Positions 45,431 to 57,099 of a DNA stretch of 64,000 nucleotides are shown here, in pieces. Each line of letters begins with the position of its first letter. Positions within the stretch are counted from its first letter, which is position 1. This stretch comes from Brachycybe producta (lineage: Eukaryota > Arthropoda > Diplopoda > Playtdesmida > Andrognathidae): contig JAUPFP010000016.1 in the NCBI GenBank assembly GCA_036925085.1, forward strand, positions 3,863,903 to 3,927,902. The letters run 5' to 3'. The notes beneath the pieces were generated by a model. The model had not been told where the DNA came from. It searched no databases and was given only the letters and a program-made list of their open reading frames with translations. A program made the translations under genes and the position numbers.

Positions 45431-46320
45431 AAAAGCATATTGGTAGCCTTCACGTCCAATCCTCGTCCTGGTTTGAGATGCAATTTGTGCGAAATGAATA
45501 TGAAACACACTATAAAAACAAAAAAAAAATATAGGCCTATGTTAGAAACTAGACTAGTAAATGAAAAAAGCTAAAAGGATACATTAAAGGTCGTAATAAA
45601 ACATAATATGTTTGAAAACAAACTACTTGTAGAATCTGTTTTCAAAAACTTGTCAATTTCTCGATGTTTCTTTTTAAAACATTCAAAAGTTGGTTCCACA
45701 TTTTGATTTCTTATTCAAAATTTTTCTATTTTTACAGATATGAAATATTAATTTAAAAAAAAACACATTTATATCCTCCTACATTCATTTACTATTCCAT
45801 TGTCTAACATACTTTTCAGTTTCTTATTTTAAAAAAAATGCTGTAATAACAGCTCTGAAAGGAACAAAATATACATATTTAATAGGAAAATATGAGTTTA
45901 CACTATTTTTTTTTTCCTATTAAAAATGCATATTTTTTTTTGGTTGCTTTGGATATATGATCATAAAAATGTCATTCATGTTTCTTTCAACATCAGTTCC
46001 ACTGTTCTATTTTCACATAAGTTTACAACAATTTTACTGTTTGTTTGTTTTTATAAAAAAAAAAAGCTTTTAGTGTGTTACATAGAGATACATAGAATAA
46101 TGTCGAAAACAGTTTTCAAACTGTTGCTTAAATTAGGATGCAAATTGATCAAGAGATAAAAAGAGAAAGAAAGTGGACCAATTTGCAAGTTAAATGACAC
46201 TGAAAAGGTGTTTTCATCTCGTTCGAGTCCACCTTGACCTATTCCATCTCGAACAACAATGAGTTTTGGATGTCGAGGCTAACAATGTTTACAGGGTTAA
46301 CATATAATAATCATAACCTG
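45431..46320. other. Intergenic AT-rich DNA
   Basis: Decayed family A/B-like arms (GTTAGAAACTAGACTAG near 45540). Nothing else supported. Confidence 0.4.
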
Positions 46321-47395
46321 GGGCCCGTTTCACAAAACTTTACAAGTCTTGTCAGTAACAAACAACAAGTAAATTTTTACAAGTTTGTAAAATATCTACT
46401 TACTGGCGTTTCACAAAAGTACAAGTGAATTTTTACAAGTTTACAAGTGAATTACTTGTAAACCACCAACGATCACTTGTAGCTAACAAGTGTAGTTGAC
46501 AAACTTGTTGCCAACCCAAAGATTTTCTACCGAACTCAAAAGGAAGGTAGGTAGGTAGATTGTTTTTACAAGTGTTTTGAAATTAAAACAGAATTTCCTT
46601 AGAATCTTCGTATTTCTTTTAAAACACACACACAGCTTATTTCCTAATGCAACATGTTGTAATGCAAATGTTGATACTATGGAATTACAGGTAAAGAATA
46701 GAAATGACTGTTTTATAGATTTATCATCTTATAAGTTGTTACTAACAAGTTTTGCCAACTACATTTGTTGCAGACAAGTCCAATTTTACTTGTTAAGCTG
46801 ATGCTACACGTAGCAACAGTCAAGCAACAATACTAGTTGTAGCAACAGTAGTTTCCTATTTGTTGCAAGCAACACCTATGATACATGTTGCAACGTTCAT
46901 GAAACTTAGATGAAAGCAACAACCAATGAAACAAAGAGGTTATGAGCCAAAGACTGTAGACATTTTGCTTCGTCTTTCTCGTCTTCATCAGTTGAAAATT
47001 TGAAATAGTCATGTGATTATTCAAGTCGTTTTTATTGGCTGTTGGCTGAAATGGTTGCTCGAAAATTGAACCAATTGTGAGCAACAATTCGGGTTTGTTG
47101 CTTTTATGACAGATGTTTCAACTTTCATTAAAAAAATAAAGCAACACAGCTATGTTGTTCTAAAGTTGCTGGATTGTTGCTATGTGTAGCATCGGCTTTA
47201 TACGTTTTGGAGTTCCTTATGAAAACAACTGCTGCACTTGTGATTACAAGTACAGGTAATCTACAATTTTGACAAGACTTGTAGTTTTGTGTACAAATTG
47301 TTCGTGAAAACACCAGTAACCAACAAGTTGTAATTACAAGAACTTGTAATCTACAATTGTTACTGATAAGATTTGTAGTTTTGTGAAACGGTACC
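46321..47395. mobile_element. Foldback element with GGGCCCGTTTCACAAAAC ends, containing a nested MITE
   Basis: The left end GGGCCCGTTTCACAAAACTT mirrors the right end TAGTTTTGTGAAACGGTACC plus C. Arms are rich in ACTTGTAA and TTACAAGT words. A second element (46796-47199) lies inside with ends TAAGCTGATGCTACACGTAG and CTATGTGTAGCATCGGCTTT plus A, and repeated GCAACA/TGTTGC words. Confidence 0.7.
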
Positions 47396-49361
47396 CATGC
47401 CTCTGTCACGAATTGGCCTTTATCAGTCTCCTCCACAGTATTTGCGAGGGGGGGGGGGGACGGACTTTTCAACTATGTATAGTGTTGTCAACACCTCTGA
47501 CGTCACAAGTTTCATCTTAACGTGAGGCAAGTATATCTCATACTTGGCAAATCAATAACCATGACAGCTAGCCTCCGCTTTCAACTCCGCTCTTCGTAGT
47601 TCGAGATAGTAATTAAGTTCGGATGGAATCGGACTACATGGATGATAAAGCCGTTGATAAGTGTCGTCCCTCCCTTCCCTTTCTAACTTCTAAAAATCCT
47701 TTTGTGCACGACAAACCTTATGCAGATTAAATATTATGAATACAATAGATTTATATATAATTATATACAGCAAATACACGATAGCAAATTGACCATTAAG
47801 AATACTTTTTTTTTAACTCCACCCTTCTTTTTAAGCCCCGCCCCAACCACCCCTCATTTCCAATAACATCTAATCTAAACAGGGTGACCTAAAAGTTACA
47901 TGTAAATTGAGTGAATTGAATGGTTTAACATGAGAACTCAAGTTATAAGTTCAAATGTTCACCACTTACTAGAAAATATATAGTTGATACGATAATTAAT
48001 TAATTAGTATTGGTTCGTTTGAATATGCTTCGGACAAAAAGACGACAATAAATTCATATTTTGTTAGAAACTAGAATAGTAAAATGGCATTTTCAATAAA
48101 AGATATCTTTCAAAATATACATTTGAATGGAATTTGAAAACTTATCTAAATTTAAGAGGGTTTTTTTTTTAAAAAAAAAGTGAAAATTCATTTTCAAACT
48201 TGTCATAAAACGTTTATTTTGAAAAAAATATGGTCATGAAAAACAAAATAAATAAATCATGTGATTTAAAAATTGTAAGAAACTAGAATAGCACGTTGAC
48301 ATGATAAAGTATTTAACACTTTTCTTTTATTTATGTTTTAAAATTACAAATTTTTTTTTAACCATGATCAGAATTTTTTTTCTTCGATTTTAATTAATTT
48401 TAATTTTAATTAATTTAATAAATTAATTAATAATATTTTAAATTATAATAAAAAAAATTATTTTAAGAGATAATCAAACATGAATTAATAATACTAACAT
48501 TTCAAATGTCAATGTAAAAAACAATTTTTTTGACGAAACATTTCACAATTTTTCCATCATTCCATCAAATTGCTATTAATAGTTCATTTTTTAAGATATC
48601 TTTATAAAGATACGTTTAGCATAGTCACCTACTATTCTAGTATCTAACATACTTTGAATATTTTTGTTCTTTATACGTTGTGAGACATGAATTAGGTCGG
48701 CTTCACACGGACCACTTCATGGCGCTACTTGTAGCCCTACATTGTACCTCCACAAAAATGATTGACCCGGTTTAATTCATACAAACCATCACTGAGAAAC
48801 CAATCGGTGAGGGCCAGTGGTATGACCTTGATGGCCCGACACGAAGAGGCGGTGGTAACCACTAAGTGGCAGGACTCAACCGCTCATCACCACAGTGATG
48901 CAATAAAAAAAAGTGGTGGCTCTGACAACCCCCCCCCCCTCATATGTAATCAATAGTTTGCTAAAAAAAAACGACCACTTTTATGTGACGCCACAAAGTG
49001 GTTCGTGTGAAACCGGGCCTATGTTATCATTGAGCCATCTTAAACGATTGAACTCAAATTATTTTCCTTCTTTCTCGCTCGTTTCGTATTTTTGATAAAC
49101 TAGCTAAATGAACACTTAATTATATGAGCAACAAATAAACACACATTTCGCTGAGTGAAGTCGATTTCCAAACGTCGATTCTGTTAACTTTCTGAAAGTC
49201 AAAGCCGATTAAATTTTAAAAGACACGATCAGTTAGAACCAAGTTTCCGAAGACAAAAAAAAATGTCTTCTAAAGTTTTTCAAACACGATAGTTTTTGTT
49301 TTGTTCGCTATTTATGTTTCCGTAAACAATTACCACTTTTTTTTAAAAAAAAAAAAGTTGT
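47396..49361. other. Intergenic; decayed A-like arms and a CACACGGACCAC-type palindrome
   Basis: 48050-48660 contains scattered AGAAACTAGAATAG and TATTCTAGTATCTAACATAC arms of decayed family A-type elements. About 48695-49022 is an inverted-repeat element whose ends are GGCTTCACACGGACCACTT and AAGTGGTTCGTGTGAAACCG. No gene seen. Confidence 0.5.
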
Positions 49362-51241
49362 TTAAGTGAGTACGGTCGTTTCTGTCGCGTGAGGCTCACT
49401 CGAAACCGGTATAGTTACGACCGAAGGTATGACATTAGTGTCCAAAGGAATGATAGTTACAGTTTGCTGAGCAGAACAGGGAGTAAGGGAAGTTGCCGTG
49501 GTGGCAACGGCGACTTCCGTTTCCAGTGGATCCAAAGGTGTCGGAGATCTGTTAAAATACCAAACAAAAATAAAGTCAAATACGTTAATTACGAAAGAGA
49601 AACTTGTTTTTATGAAGAGAAACCATTTAAACATATTCAAAAGAAAAAATTGGAAGTATGTTAGAAACTAGAATGGTAACTGATTCACTTAATAGTAATT
49701 TCATGATGATATCGTTTAAAATAAACGCGCCAAATGGAACTAACGCTAAACTGATTAAGCGCCATATTGAACACACGCTAAACTGATTAAGCGCCATATT
49801 GAACACACGCTAAACTGATTAAGCGCCATATTGAACACACGCTAAACCGATTAAGCGCCATATTGAACAAACGCTAAACCGATTAAGCGCCGTATTGAAC
49901 AAACGCTAAACCGATTAAGCGCCGTATTGAACAAACGCTAAACCGATTAAGCGCCATATTGAACAAACGCTAAACCGATTAAGCGCCGTATTGAACAAAC
50001 GCTAAACCGATTAAGCGCCGTATTGAACAAACGCTAAACCGATTAAGCGCCGTGTTGAACACACGCTAAACCGATTAAGCGCCGTGTTGAACACACGCTA
50101 AACCGATTATGCGCCGTAATGAACAAACGCTAAACCGATTATGCGCCGTAATGAACAAACGCTAAACCGATTATGCGCCGTAATGAACAAACTAAGCGCC
50201 AAACTGAATGATCACAAAATCTAACAAACACCAAATTTTGACGTTTATTCAGTTTGGCGCTTTTTCGGCCGCCCCATTTTTTCCCACAACAGAAAAAAAC
50301 CACAATGAACCGATTTCTTTCATATGTCCTGTTTCAATTACGTAAAATATGCGGTGAAAATGAATTTTAATCGGATCAATTTTTAAATAAAATTATGCCA
50401 ATTCTTTATATATTAAAAAAAAAAAAAACTGACCCACATCAAAATTCACTTTAACCACTTTTGATCCAATGGAAACAGGGGCGACCAAAAATAAACTTGA
50501 AAAGGTTAATGACCCGTTTGCGTTGGCATTCGGAGGATGGACCGGAGTGCTTCCTCCGAGTGGCGGCGTCGTTGCTGCCATCATCGGCCACTTCCATTCG
50601 GTTGGAGTCGCTGCCGTCGAAGGATCCAAAAGCGGAGACACGGCATGAGACGAAACGGCCGAAGAAGTGAGAGAATTTCTTCCGATCATGAGATTCGTCG
50701 ATCCTCTATTCGAACGGTGATCGATCTCTGGAGGAAAATAGGATTCGTTTGGCGATTCCACGTATCGTACTGGCGAAGGACGACGGCAACGTCTTACGAT
50801 GATGAAGGCGGTTCCTGCCGTAAGCATAACGAGGCCGAGACAAATCACAAACGGACTCACTTCTTTGAGGTAACTATGTTTGTGTAAAAACTGACTGACT
50901 TGCGCATCCGAATGTTGCGCAAAATAATACATATGAGTTAGTATCGAGCCGATGAGAATGAAAAGGAAAGCAAAAATGAGAAGAACGACGCAACAATACG
51001 ACGAAAGGACAGTTCCTCCGATACGACACTCTCCAGTGTCCGAATCGTCGGCCAGAAAACCACTGTGACTTCTAGACGTCGTCGTCGTTGTAGTCGCAGA
51101 TCTAATCGCCGCCGCCGATGACGCTGAAGAACGTGGTTTCGATTCTTTCTCTTTGTCAGATTCTTCTTCGGCACCCAACATTACGTGTCCAGGTGTGGAA
51201 CGATCTCGGCCACTTGTTAGACGCATTAGCCACAATTGCAT
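49362..51241 (-). CDS. Two-pass membrane protein, family uncertain (TMEM200-like topology)
   Basis: Coding exons are 51241-50514 and 49548-49362 on the minus strand. The joint is phase 2 (GG plus A makes glycine) with GTCATT donor and TTTAACAG acceptor, giving 304 residues ending in TAA. The N-terminal ~75 residues are polar, with a threonine run. Membrane helix 1 is about residues 78-102 (SSYCCVVLLIFAFLFILIGS), then a loop of about 27 residues, helix 2 about 129-149 (PFVICLGLVMLTAGTAFIIV), and an RRCRR stop. The C-terminal tail is Ser/Thr/Pro-rich. Two close helices with a cytoplasmic basic stop and long tail recall TMEM200 proteins, but sequence support is weak. ATG 51241 is chosen because an acceptor (51246-51245) precedes it by three bases, implying an upstream noncoding exon; ATG 51226 is the alternative. 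Confidence 0.75.
49640..50512. repeat. Intron contents: family A scrap, 32-bp minisatellite, family K MITE
   Basis: Nearly the whole 49549-50513 intron is repetitive. 49640-49730 is a family A left arm. 49743-50190 is the minisatellite described separately. 50200-50265 holds an inverted pair AGCGCCAAACTGAAT/ATTCAGTTTGGCGCT. About 50325-50482 is a family K MITE (TCCTGTTTCAATTACG and CAATGGAAACAGGGGC). Confidence 0.75.
49743..50190 (+). repeat. 32-bp minisatellite, 14 units
   Basis: The unit reads CGCTAAACCGATTAAGCGCC followed by GTATTGAACAAA. Fourteen GCTAAAC starts at constant 32-bp spacing were counted. Variants are ordered: CTGATTAAG units at the left, CCGATTAAG in the middle and CCGATTATG with TAATGAAC at the right. 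Each unit carries a GCGCTTAATC-type partial palindrome. Confidence 0.95.
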
Positions 51242-51244
51242 CGT

Positions 51245-52576
51245 CTGTCCATAAATACACCAGAGAGAGAGAGAGAAAGAGAAAAATAGATAATCGATTT
51301 GAACAACAGAAAAAAATGTCAGCAATCAATCAATTGTTCGACTTCCCACACATTTTTTTTTTCTTTCTTCTAAACATACTTCAGAAACGAGTTATTATTA
51401 TCATTATTATTAATTTATATATTATTAATTGTAAACTAGAACGTGAAAACGTCACTAGAATTCTTGTCTTGAATATCAGTTTCAGAAAAGAGTCAACCAA
51501 CCAAGGAGAAATTGAAAGTTTGTTAGAAACTAGAACGGATAGCTGCATCACTTAACTATGTTTTCATATTGATATCTTTTATAAAATAAGCTTTTTATAA
51601 ACAAAAAAATAAAAAAATATCGTCTGCTGATAGTTTCTAAGTCATTTGGGAGTTGTTGTTTTTTTTCAGGAGCAAAATTAAGAGAGAAAAAAACATAAGC
51701 GGTTTAGAAACTAGAAGGGTAACTCATTCACTTAAGGGGTATTTTTTTATATTTAATTATTTTGCAAATAACCCAACTTCAAGCTGACGATATTTTTTTA
51801 ATTTTTGTCTATAAAAAAAGCTTATTTTGAAAGATATTTGTATGACAATACTTGTAAATGATTAAACTATTCTAGTTTCTAAAACACTCGGGTTTCTCTT
51901 CATTTTGCTTCTAACCAAAGTTCGAAACGCGCTCACACTTTTAAAACTAATTTGAAGTGTTTTAAAAACTAGAAAAGTACCTGAATCACAGTAGTGTAGG
52001 CCCTATACAATTTTTTTTAATTATTGTAAATATTTAATTATGCATAATGTTCGTATTTTTCAAAATATATACTTTTTTTATTTAAAAAAAAAAATATTAT
52101 AAAATATATCGTCTGCTTAAAGACGAATCATTTTTTTTCAAAAAAGACATAAAAAGCTTATTTTGAAAGAAATTAACATGACAAGTGATTGAGCTACCCT
52201 TCTAGTTTCTAAAACCCCTTTCAACTTTCTCAAACCGTTCGCACCTGAATACAGACTGACGAAGTTTCAACACTTTTAAAACCCGTTTTAAAATATAATC
52301 ATAAAAATAATTTTAAAATTAAGCACCAATTAATTATTCTAGTTTATAAGATTTTTTTTAAGTTTTGATCTAAAAAAAAGTTGAGAAAAGCCGTCAACGT
52401 TTTAATAATCGACTACTAACTGTTATGACAGTAGAAATGGTTAAGCAAACACCTTTTTCTTTTAGTTAACATTAAACTTTCATCCTGTAATTATTTTCAC
52501 TGTGAAACCACGTTAATTTGCAAGCAGAAATTAAATTAAATTGATATAATTTACTAACTAATAATGTTCAGTTACC
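51245..52576. mobile_element. Upstream of membrane-protein gene: three family A copies
   Basis: Three consecutive family A copies or part-copies lie at about 51470-51655, 51655-51950 and 51950-52290. Each has an AGAAACTAGAA-type left arm; the last two also have a CTTCTAGTTTCT-type right arm. 51262-51285 is a GA-rich microsatellite just upstream of the exon acceptor. Confidence 0.65.
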
Positions 52577-52668
52577 GTTAGGTCATAACAGGAAGGTGAA
52601 AATGAATTTTGACCAATTAAATTTACAGTATTTTCACCTCCTAATTGGGACCTAATGGAAACAGGGCA
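52577..52668. mobile_element. Family K MITE
   Basis: Short inverted repeat with AGGTCATAACAGGAAGG at the left and TAATGGAAACAGGGC at the right; inner AAGGTGAAAATG pairs with TATTTTCACCTC. Confidence 0.5.
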
Positions 52669-52905
52669 TAAAGGGGGCGTGTCTGACTTTTTTATTGATT
52701 GTATAGTACAAGGTGTACAGGGTGTCTCAAATGTAATTTCGATACATTTTTTGATTTTACTTTTTTTAGTTATTAATTTGTTTCGCAATAAACGTTCCAC
52801 TTTTTTCTCTTCTTATTTTAACTAGTTGAATTATAAACGATTTTCAATTATACATTTGCTTTTTAGGTTGTTATTCTTACAAAGTTTTACCAACCCAATA
52901 ATTAC

Positions 52906-53114
52906 ACAGGCAGTTAGAAATCGGGACGAACAGAAGTTAGCTCCGCCCTTGTTATGACGACCGGCAACTTTTAATTGGTTGTTTATGTAGTCTGACGTCA
53001 CATGCCGTCCGCCCTTTTCAACGTCGAACCACACAACAAACCAATTAAGAGGTTGCCGTTCGTCATAACAAGGGCGGAGCCAACTGAAGTTCTCCCCGAT
53101 TTCTAACTGCCTGT
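52906..53114. mobile_element. Family C MITE with perfect 8-bp target duplication
   Basis: 209 bp from ACAGGCAGTTAGAAATCGGG to ATTTCTAACTGCCTGT, flanked by ATAATTAC at 52898-52905 and 53115-53122. It carries TGACGTCA, CCGCCC boxes and CCAATTA motifs. First member of a cluster of family C copies. Confidence 0.88.
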
Positions 53115-53585
53115 ATAATTACTCTCCGCCCTTAGGATGATTCACTGGGCCCCCCTTTCTTTCTAAACTATACTTTGCCCCTTATTGACCCTCTCATCTG
53201 TTTATTGACAAATCCAACATAACTTTAATGCGTGTTTAGAATTTTAATCTGCGAACACACACTGGCACAACATATTTACACAGCAACATTGACTTCAATT
53301 TGTCAGTAAACAAAATACAATTGCCAATGTGATAATAATTCTTACAAGACTTGCGCATTGGTTTTCTTGCAAAAGTTCTATGATTTCTAGAAAAAAAATT
53401 TCTCCCAAGAAAATAGTGCAAGATTTACAGCAAATTGGGTCCCATTTTTGCTATAAACCTTGCTGAGAAAAAAATTAACCAATGTTTTCAGAGAAATATC
53501 ACAGGGTTAGGGTGGGTCATCTTTAGTCTGCACATGCGCAATTAGGTTACGATTAAACCATTACACACTCAGGGATTGACAATAT

Positions 53586-54021
53586 TGGCGCAGTCACACG
53601 AGGCTGGTTTCCCAGCCGCTGGTTGTTGCTGGCTGGTTGTAGCACTCTAGCAGCATAGTCTGAACTGCTTACTAGCAGCTACTTTCTCCAGTGGGCTAGT
53701 GGTTTTAACAGCGGCTGGTGAAGTTGGACATGTCCAACTTTAGCAGCTACTAGCTGGTCATGTGACTCCCTTCCTGCTGCTGCCATCTAGTGTGAACTTT
53801 TTGTTGCTAGTAGTGGCACTAGTGGTAGTTGAAACTCCACTGCTTGGGTTGGCTGTTGTTAAGAGTTTGTGTTTTTGCAAGACAGTGATTGGATAACTTG
53901 CACTGCTAATACCAGCAGTGACTGGACAAGTGTGAACCCAAAGCAGCTGCTAATTGCTGTTGCTGCTAATAGCCAGCAGCAACCAGTGGCTTGTAAACCA
54001 GCCTAGTGTGACTGCACCTTA
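53586..54021. mobile_element. Terminal-inverted-repeat element rich in GCTGGTT/AACCAGC
   Basis: About 435 bp. The left end GCGCAGTCACACGAGGCTGG mirrors the right end CCAGCCTAGTGTGACTGCAC. Arms hold GGTTGTTGCTGGC and GCCAGCAGCAACC, with many CAGCAG/GCTGCT words. More GC-rich than its surroundings. No frame of note. Confidence 0.75.
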
Positions 54022-54054
54022 TTCGTCATGTGATGAATGGCGACGGATGTGCTG

Positions 54055-54836
54055 ACAGGCAGTTGTGAGTGCAGCCAGAAAAATTCTGTTAGCCCCCGCC
54101 CTTTTATGAGCATTTGACCAATAAACAGAATCAAACACGTAAACAAACATAAATAACCAATCAGAACGAACTTTTCTGGCTGCTCCCAACTGCTTCTATG
54201 TTCTGGCAACAGGCAGTTCTGTCAAGCACTAAAATCTCATTTGCCCTGCCTTTTTATGAGCGTCATCAATTTCTAATTGGTTTGTAACCTGGTCTGATGT
54301 CATAAAAGGGCGGGGCAAACGAAAAGTTAGTGCTGGACAGAGATGCCTGTTTAGCAAATGAATCATTAATGGTCCATTACAGGCAAGTAAAAAACGGGAC
54401 GCACAGACGTTTGCTCCGCCCCTTTCATGACGAACGGCAACATCTAATTGGTTTGTTGTGTAGTCTGACGTCGCATGCCCCGCCCTTTTCAACGTCAGAC
54501 CACAGAACAAACCAATTAGAACTTGCCGTTCGTCATAAAAGGGGCGGGGCAAACGTCTGTGCGTCCCGTTTTTTTACTTGCCTGACTGTCCATTTTGTCT
54601 TAAATGTTAATAAAGACGTAAGTACTAGTTAGACGTTGTCGTTCTCACTGACAGGCATTTAGAAATCGGGAAGAACTTCAGTTGGCTCCGCCCTTTTAAT
54701 TGGTTTGTTGTGTGGTTCGACGTTGAAAAGGGCGGAGCATGTGACGTCAGATTACATAACCAACCAATTAGAAGTTGCGTTCGTCATAACAAGGGCGGAG
54801 CCAACTGAAGTTCTTCCCGATTTCTAAATGCCTGTT
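54055..54836. mobile_element. Four clustered family C MITEs
   Basis: Copies lie at about 54055-54190 (decayed right end), 54209-54350, 54379-54586 and 54651-54835. The third is flanked by near-identical octamers GGTCCATT and TGTCCATT. The fourth has TCTCACTG on both sides, with two extra bases at the right. Short open frames across this block are by-products of the GC-rich arms. Confidence 0.8.
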
Positions 54837-55066
54837 TTCTCACTGTGTCTATTCCCCCACCTCCCTTGCAAGATTTCGTGCAAGAAATGAGGTAAATATT
54901 GTTGTGAAACTTTGCACACTTTGAAAAAAAGAAAAAAAAATAGGTTTCATAAAAATCATGATTTAAAAAAATAATTGGATTTTTTTTATTTAAAATTTCC
55001 TAAAATTGTTCTTAAATTGACTGAAATCTCGTGTGCATGACAAAATGTTCAACAACCTGTTTATTC

Positions 55067-55662
55067 GGTTGGGGGTCACTACAGCTACCAAGGCTCACAA
55101 GAGCTACTAAGGGGAGAACAGCTACTTGGGTCACTACAGCTACCAAAAAAATTAATAGATCTTTTGTTCATCCAAAAGGGTCACTACAGCTACCAAAAAA
55201 TAGGGGGGACCAAAATATAGACCTTTTTTATCACTTTTTCGTCACTACAGCTAAAAAAATAACCCTTTCTCCCTAAAATAACCGAACCTTACCTAATAAA
55301 ACCTTACCGAAACCTTACCTAACCGAAACTTAACGATCCTAACCAAAAAGTACCGATACTAACTGAACCTAACCGATCCTAACCGAACCTAACCGATCCT
55401 AACCAAACCTAACTGAACCTAACTGAACCTAACCGATCCTAACCGAACCTATACCGAACCTTACCGAACATAATGAAACCTAACTGAACCGAATGTAATC
55501 TAATATATATATATATATATATATCTATATATATATATATATTGATAAATAAAAAGGCCTATAATTTTTTGGTAGCTGTAAGTGACCCTTTTGATGAAAT
55601 AAAGGTCTATATTTTCTTTTTGGTAGCTGTAGTGACCCAGTTAGCTGTAATGAGCCAGTCCC
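55067..55662. mobile_element. Family E element, copy 2, with telomere-like internal array
   Basis: 596 bp, flanked by perfect GTTTATTC duplications at 55059-55066 and 55663-55670. It is in the same orientation as copy 1 and nearly identical in its terminal regions. The internal CCTAACCGAA-type array is at about 55277-55500. A TA microsatellite (55502-55542) lies between array and right arm and is absent from copy 1. Confidence 0.85.
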
Positions 55663-55670
55663 GTTTATTC

Positions 55671-56760
55671 ACCTGTAAAGCTATTATTATAAGCTTTAAT
55701 AAATTCATTTCATCCAAGACTTAAAAAATCTTTTAAAAAAAGTGATTTAAATCAATTGATTTTTATGCTTTTCTCAATATTTGATTTTAATGGAAAAACA
55801 TCAATATTGATTTCATTCAATCCACCCTGCAATCCACCCCTCCCCCCCCCCCCCCCCCCCCCGAAGATAAGCTCTTTTTTCAAGCCAATGTAAAAAAAAA
55901 AACAATATTGCAATTTATTCAAGGAATATTTTACATAGCAATAGTTGAATCCTGTAAATATTACCCAATGTGATCATAACACCCTGTTTCTAGTAGATAA
56001 AAAAATATGAGCTGAAATTAAATATTGATTTTGTGGTCAATTATTAAAGGAGGAGGAGGATGTCCATAATATTAAACCTAAAATAATGTTTAAAAAAATT
56101 GATCTGTTTAAAATTGACTCAAAATCTGTCCTAAAAAGGGAGAACCAGGGCATCACTTTTATTCATATTTGAAATGAAAAGTAATTTTACAAAAATGTTA
56201 TAATTGCCATTTGAAGCTTATTACACGGCACTAATATTCCGATAAAGTGTCGATATACTGTATACAGTGTATGTCTCCTCCTACACAGCTCTCCCATACT
56301 TCTTTTCCTTTAGTTTATTTTCAATTATCTGTGATATGAGTATGATAGTAGTAGTGATGGACAATTTCATGAAATTTATTTTGTTAAAATATTTCATGAA
56401 ATTTATCAAAAGTTGTGAAAAAAAATATATTGAAAAAATTATTAAAATTAATTGAAAATCCATGAAATAAAACAAGAGCATCACTTTACATTATTAACAT
56501 TATACTAATGGTTATTTATGATTATTTCTCACATAATGTGACTAATGATTGTAGAATAATTAGACATATTTTTGAATATTAACAATAATTCAATTTATTC
56601 AAAAAAAATGATTGAAGAAAATGAAACAGGTTCCAAAACTTTGAACCCAAAAATTGACGCAAATGATCAAATTAAACATGTTTCGAATACCTCTCCCCCC
56701 CCTATGAACCAATTACGATCACCATTTTTATTTTAGTTTATGGTTTCAGTGTTTGGAAAC
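55671..56760. other. Intergenic AT-rich DNA with poly-C run
   Basis: A run of about 20 cytosines ends near 55862. 56360-56450 has repeated TTTCATGAAATTTAT palindromes. No gene or element ends supported. Confidence 0.5.
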
Positions 56761-56959
56761 ACAGGCATCTCTGCCCAGCACTAATTTTTTCATTTGCCCC
56801 GCCCCTTTTATGAGCGTCATCAATTTCTAATTAGTTAATTACTTGGTTTGATGTCACATATGCCCCGCCCCTTTTCAATTTCTAATTGGTTGCTATTTGG
56901 TCTAACCCTCATAAAAGGGCGGGGCAAACGAAAAGTTAGTGCTGGGCAGAGATGTCTGT
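56761..56959. mobile_element. Family C MITE
   Basis: Ends ACAGGCATCTCTGCCCAGCA and the inverse (GTGCTGGGCAGAGATGTCTGT), flanked by TTGGAAAC and TTGAAAAC (7 of 8 match). Contains three GC boxes and ATTGG. Confidence 0.8.
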
Positions 56960-57099
56960 CTTGAAAACACGTTTTTTTTTTTTAAATTTCACATTTTAGT
57001 GGAAATATTTTAAACTCGTGTCATGTGAAACATTTCAAATAATATATTTCACGTGAAATATTTCGATGGCACATCACTATGCATTGGGCGTGTAGAGTC

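Noticed and set aside
49743-50190. Regular 32-bp repeats resembling a CRISPR array
   Set aside because: Units are directly adjacent with no unique spacers, the genome is clearly eukaryotic, and there are no cas genes. It is a minisatellite.
50393-50513. Continuation of the membrane protein past 50514 to a stop at 50393
   Set aside because: The residues beyond glycine at 50514 are intronic in character (FFFFLIYK). A phase-compatible acceptor at 49548 gives a better C terminus, though retention of the intron cannot be excluded.
52831-54632. Open frames of 60-107 residues in the 52.8-54.6 kb cluster
   Set aside because: They coincide with the GC-rich arms of family C MITEs and repeat between copies (for example ATSDYTTNQL-like words), so they are by-products of the element.
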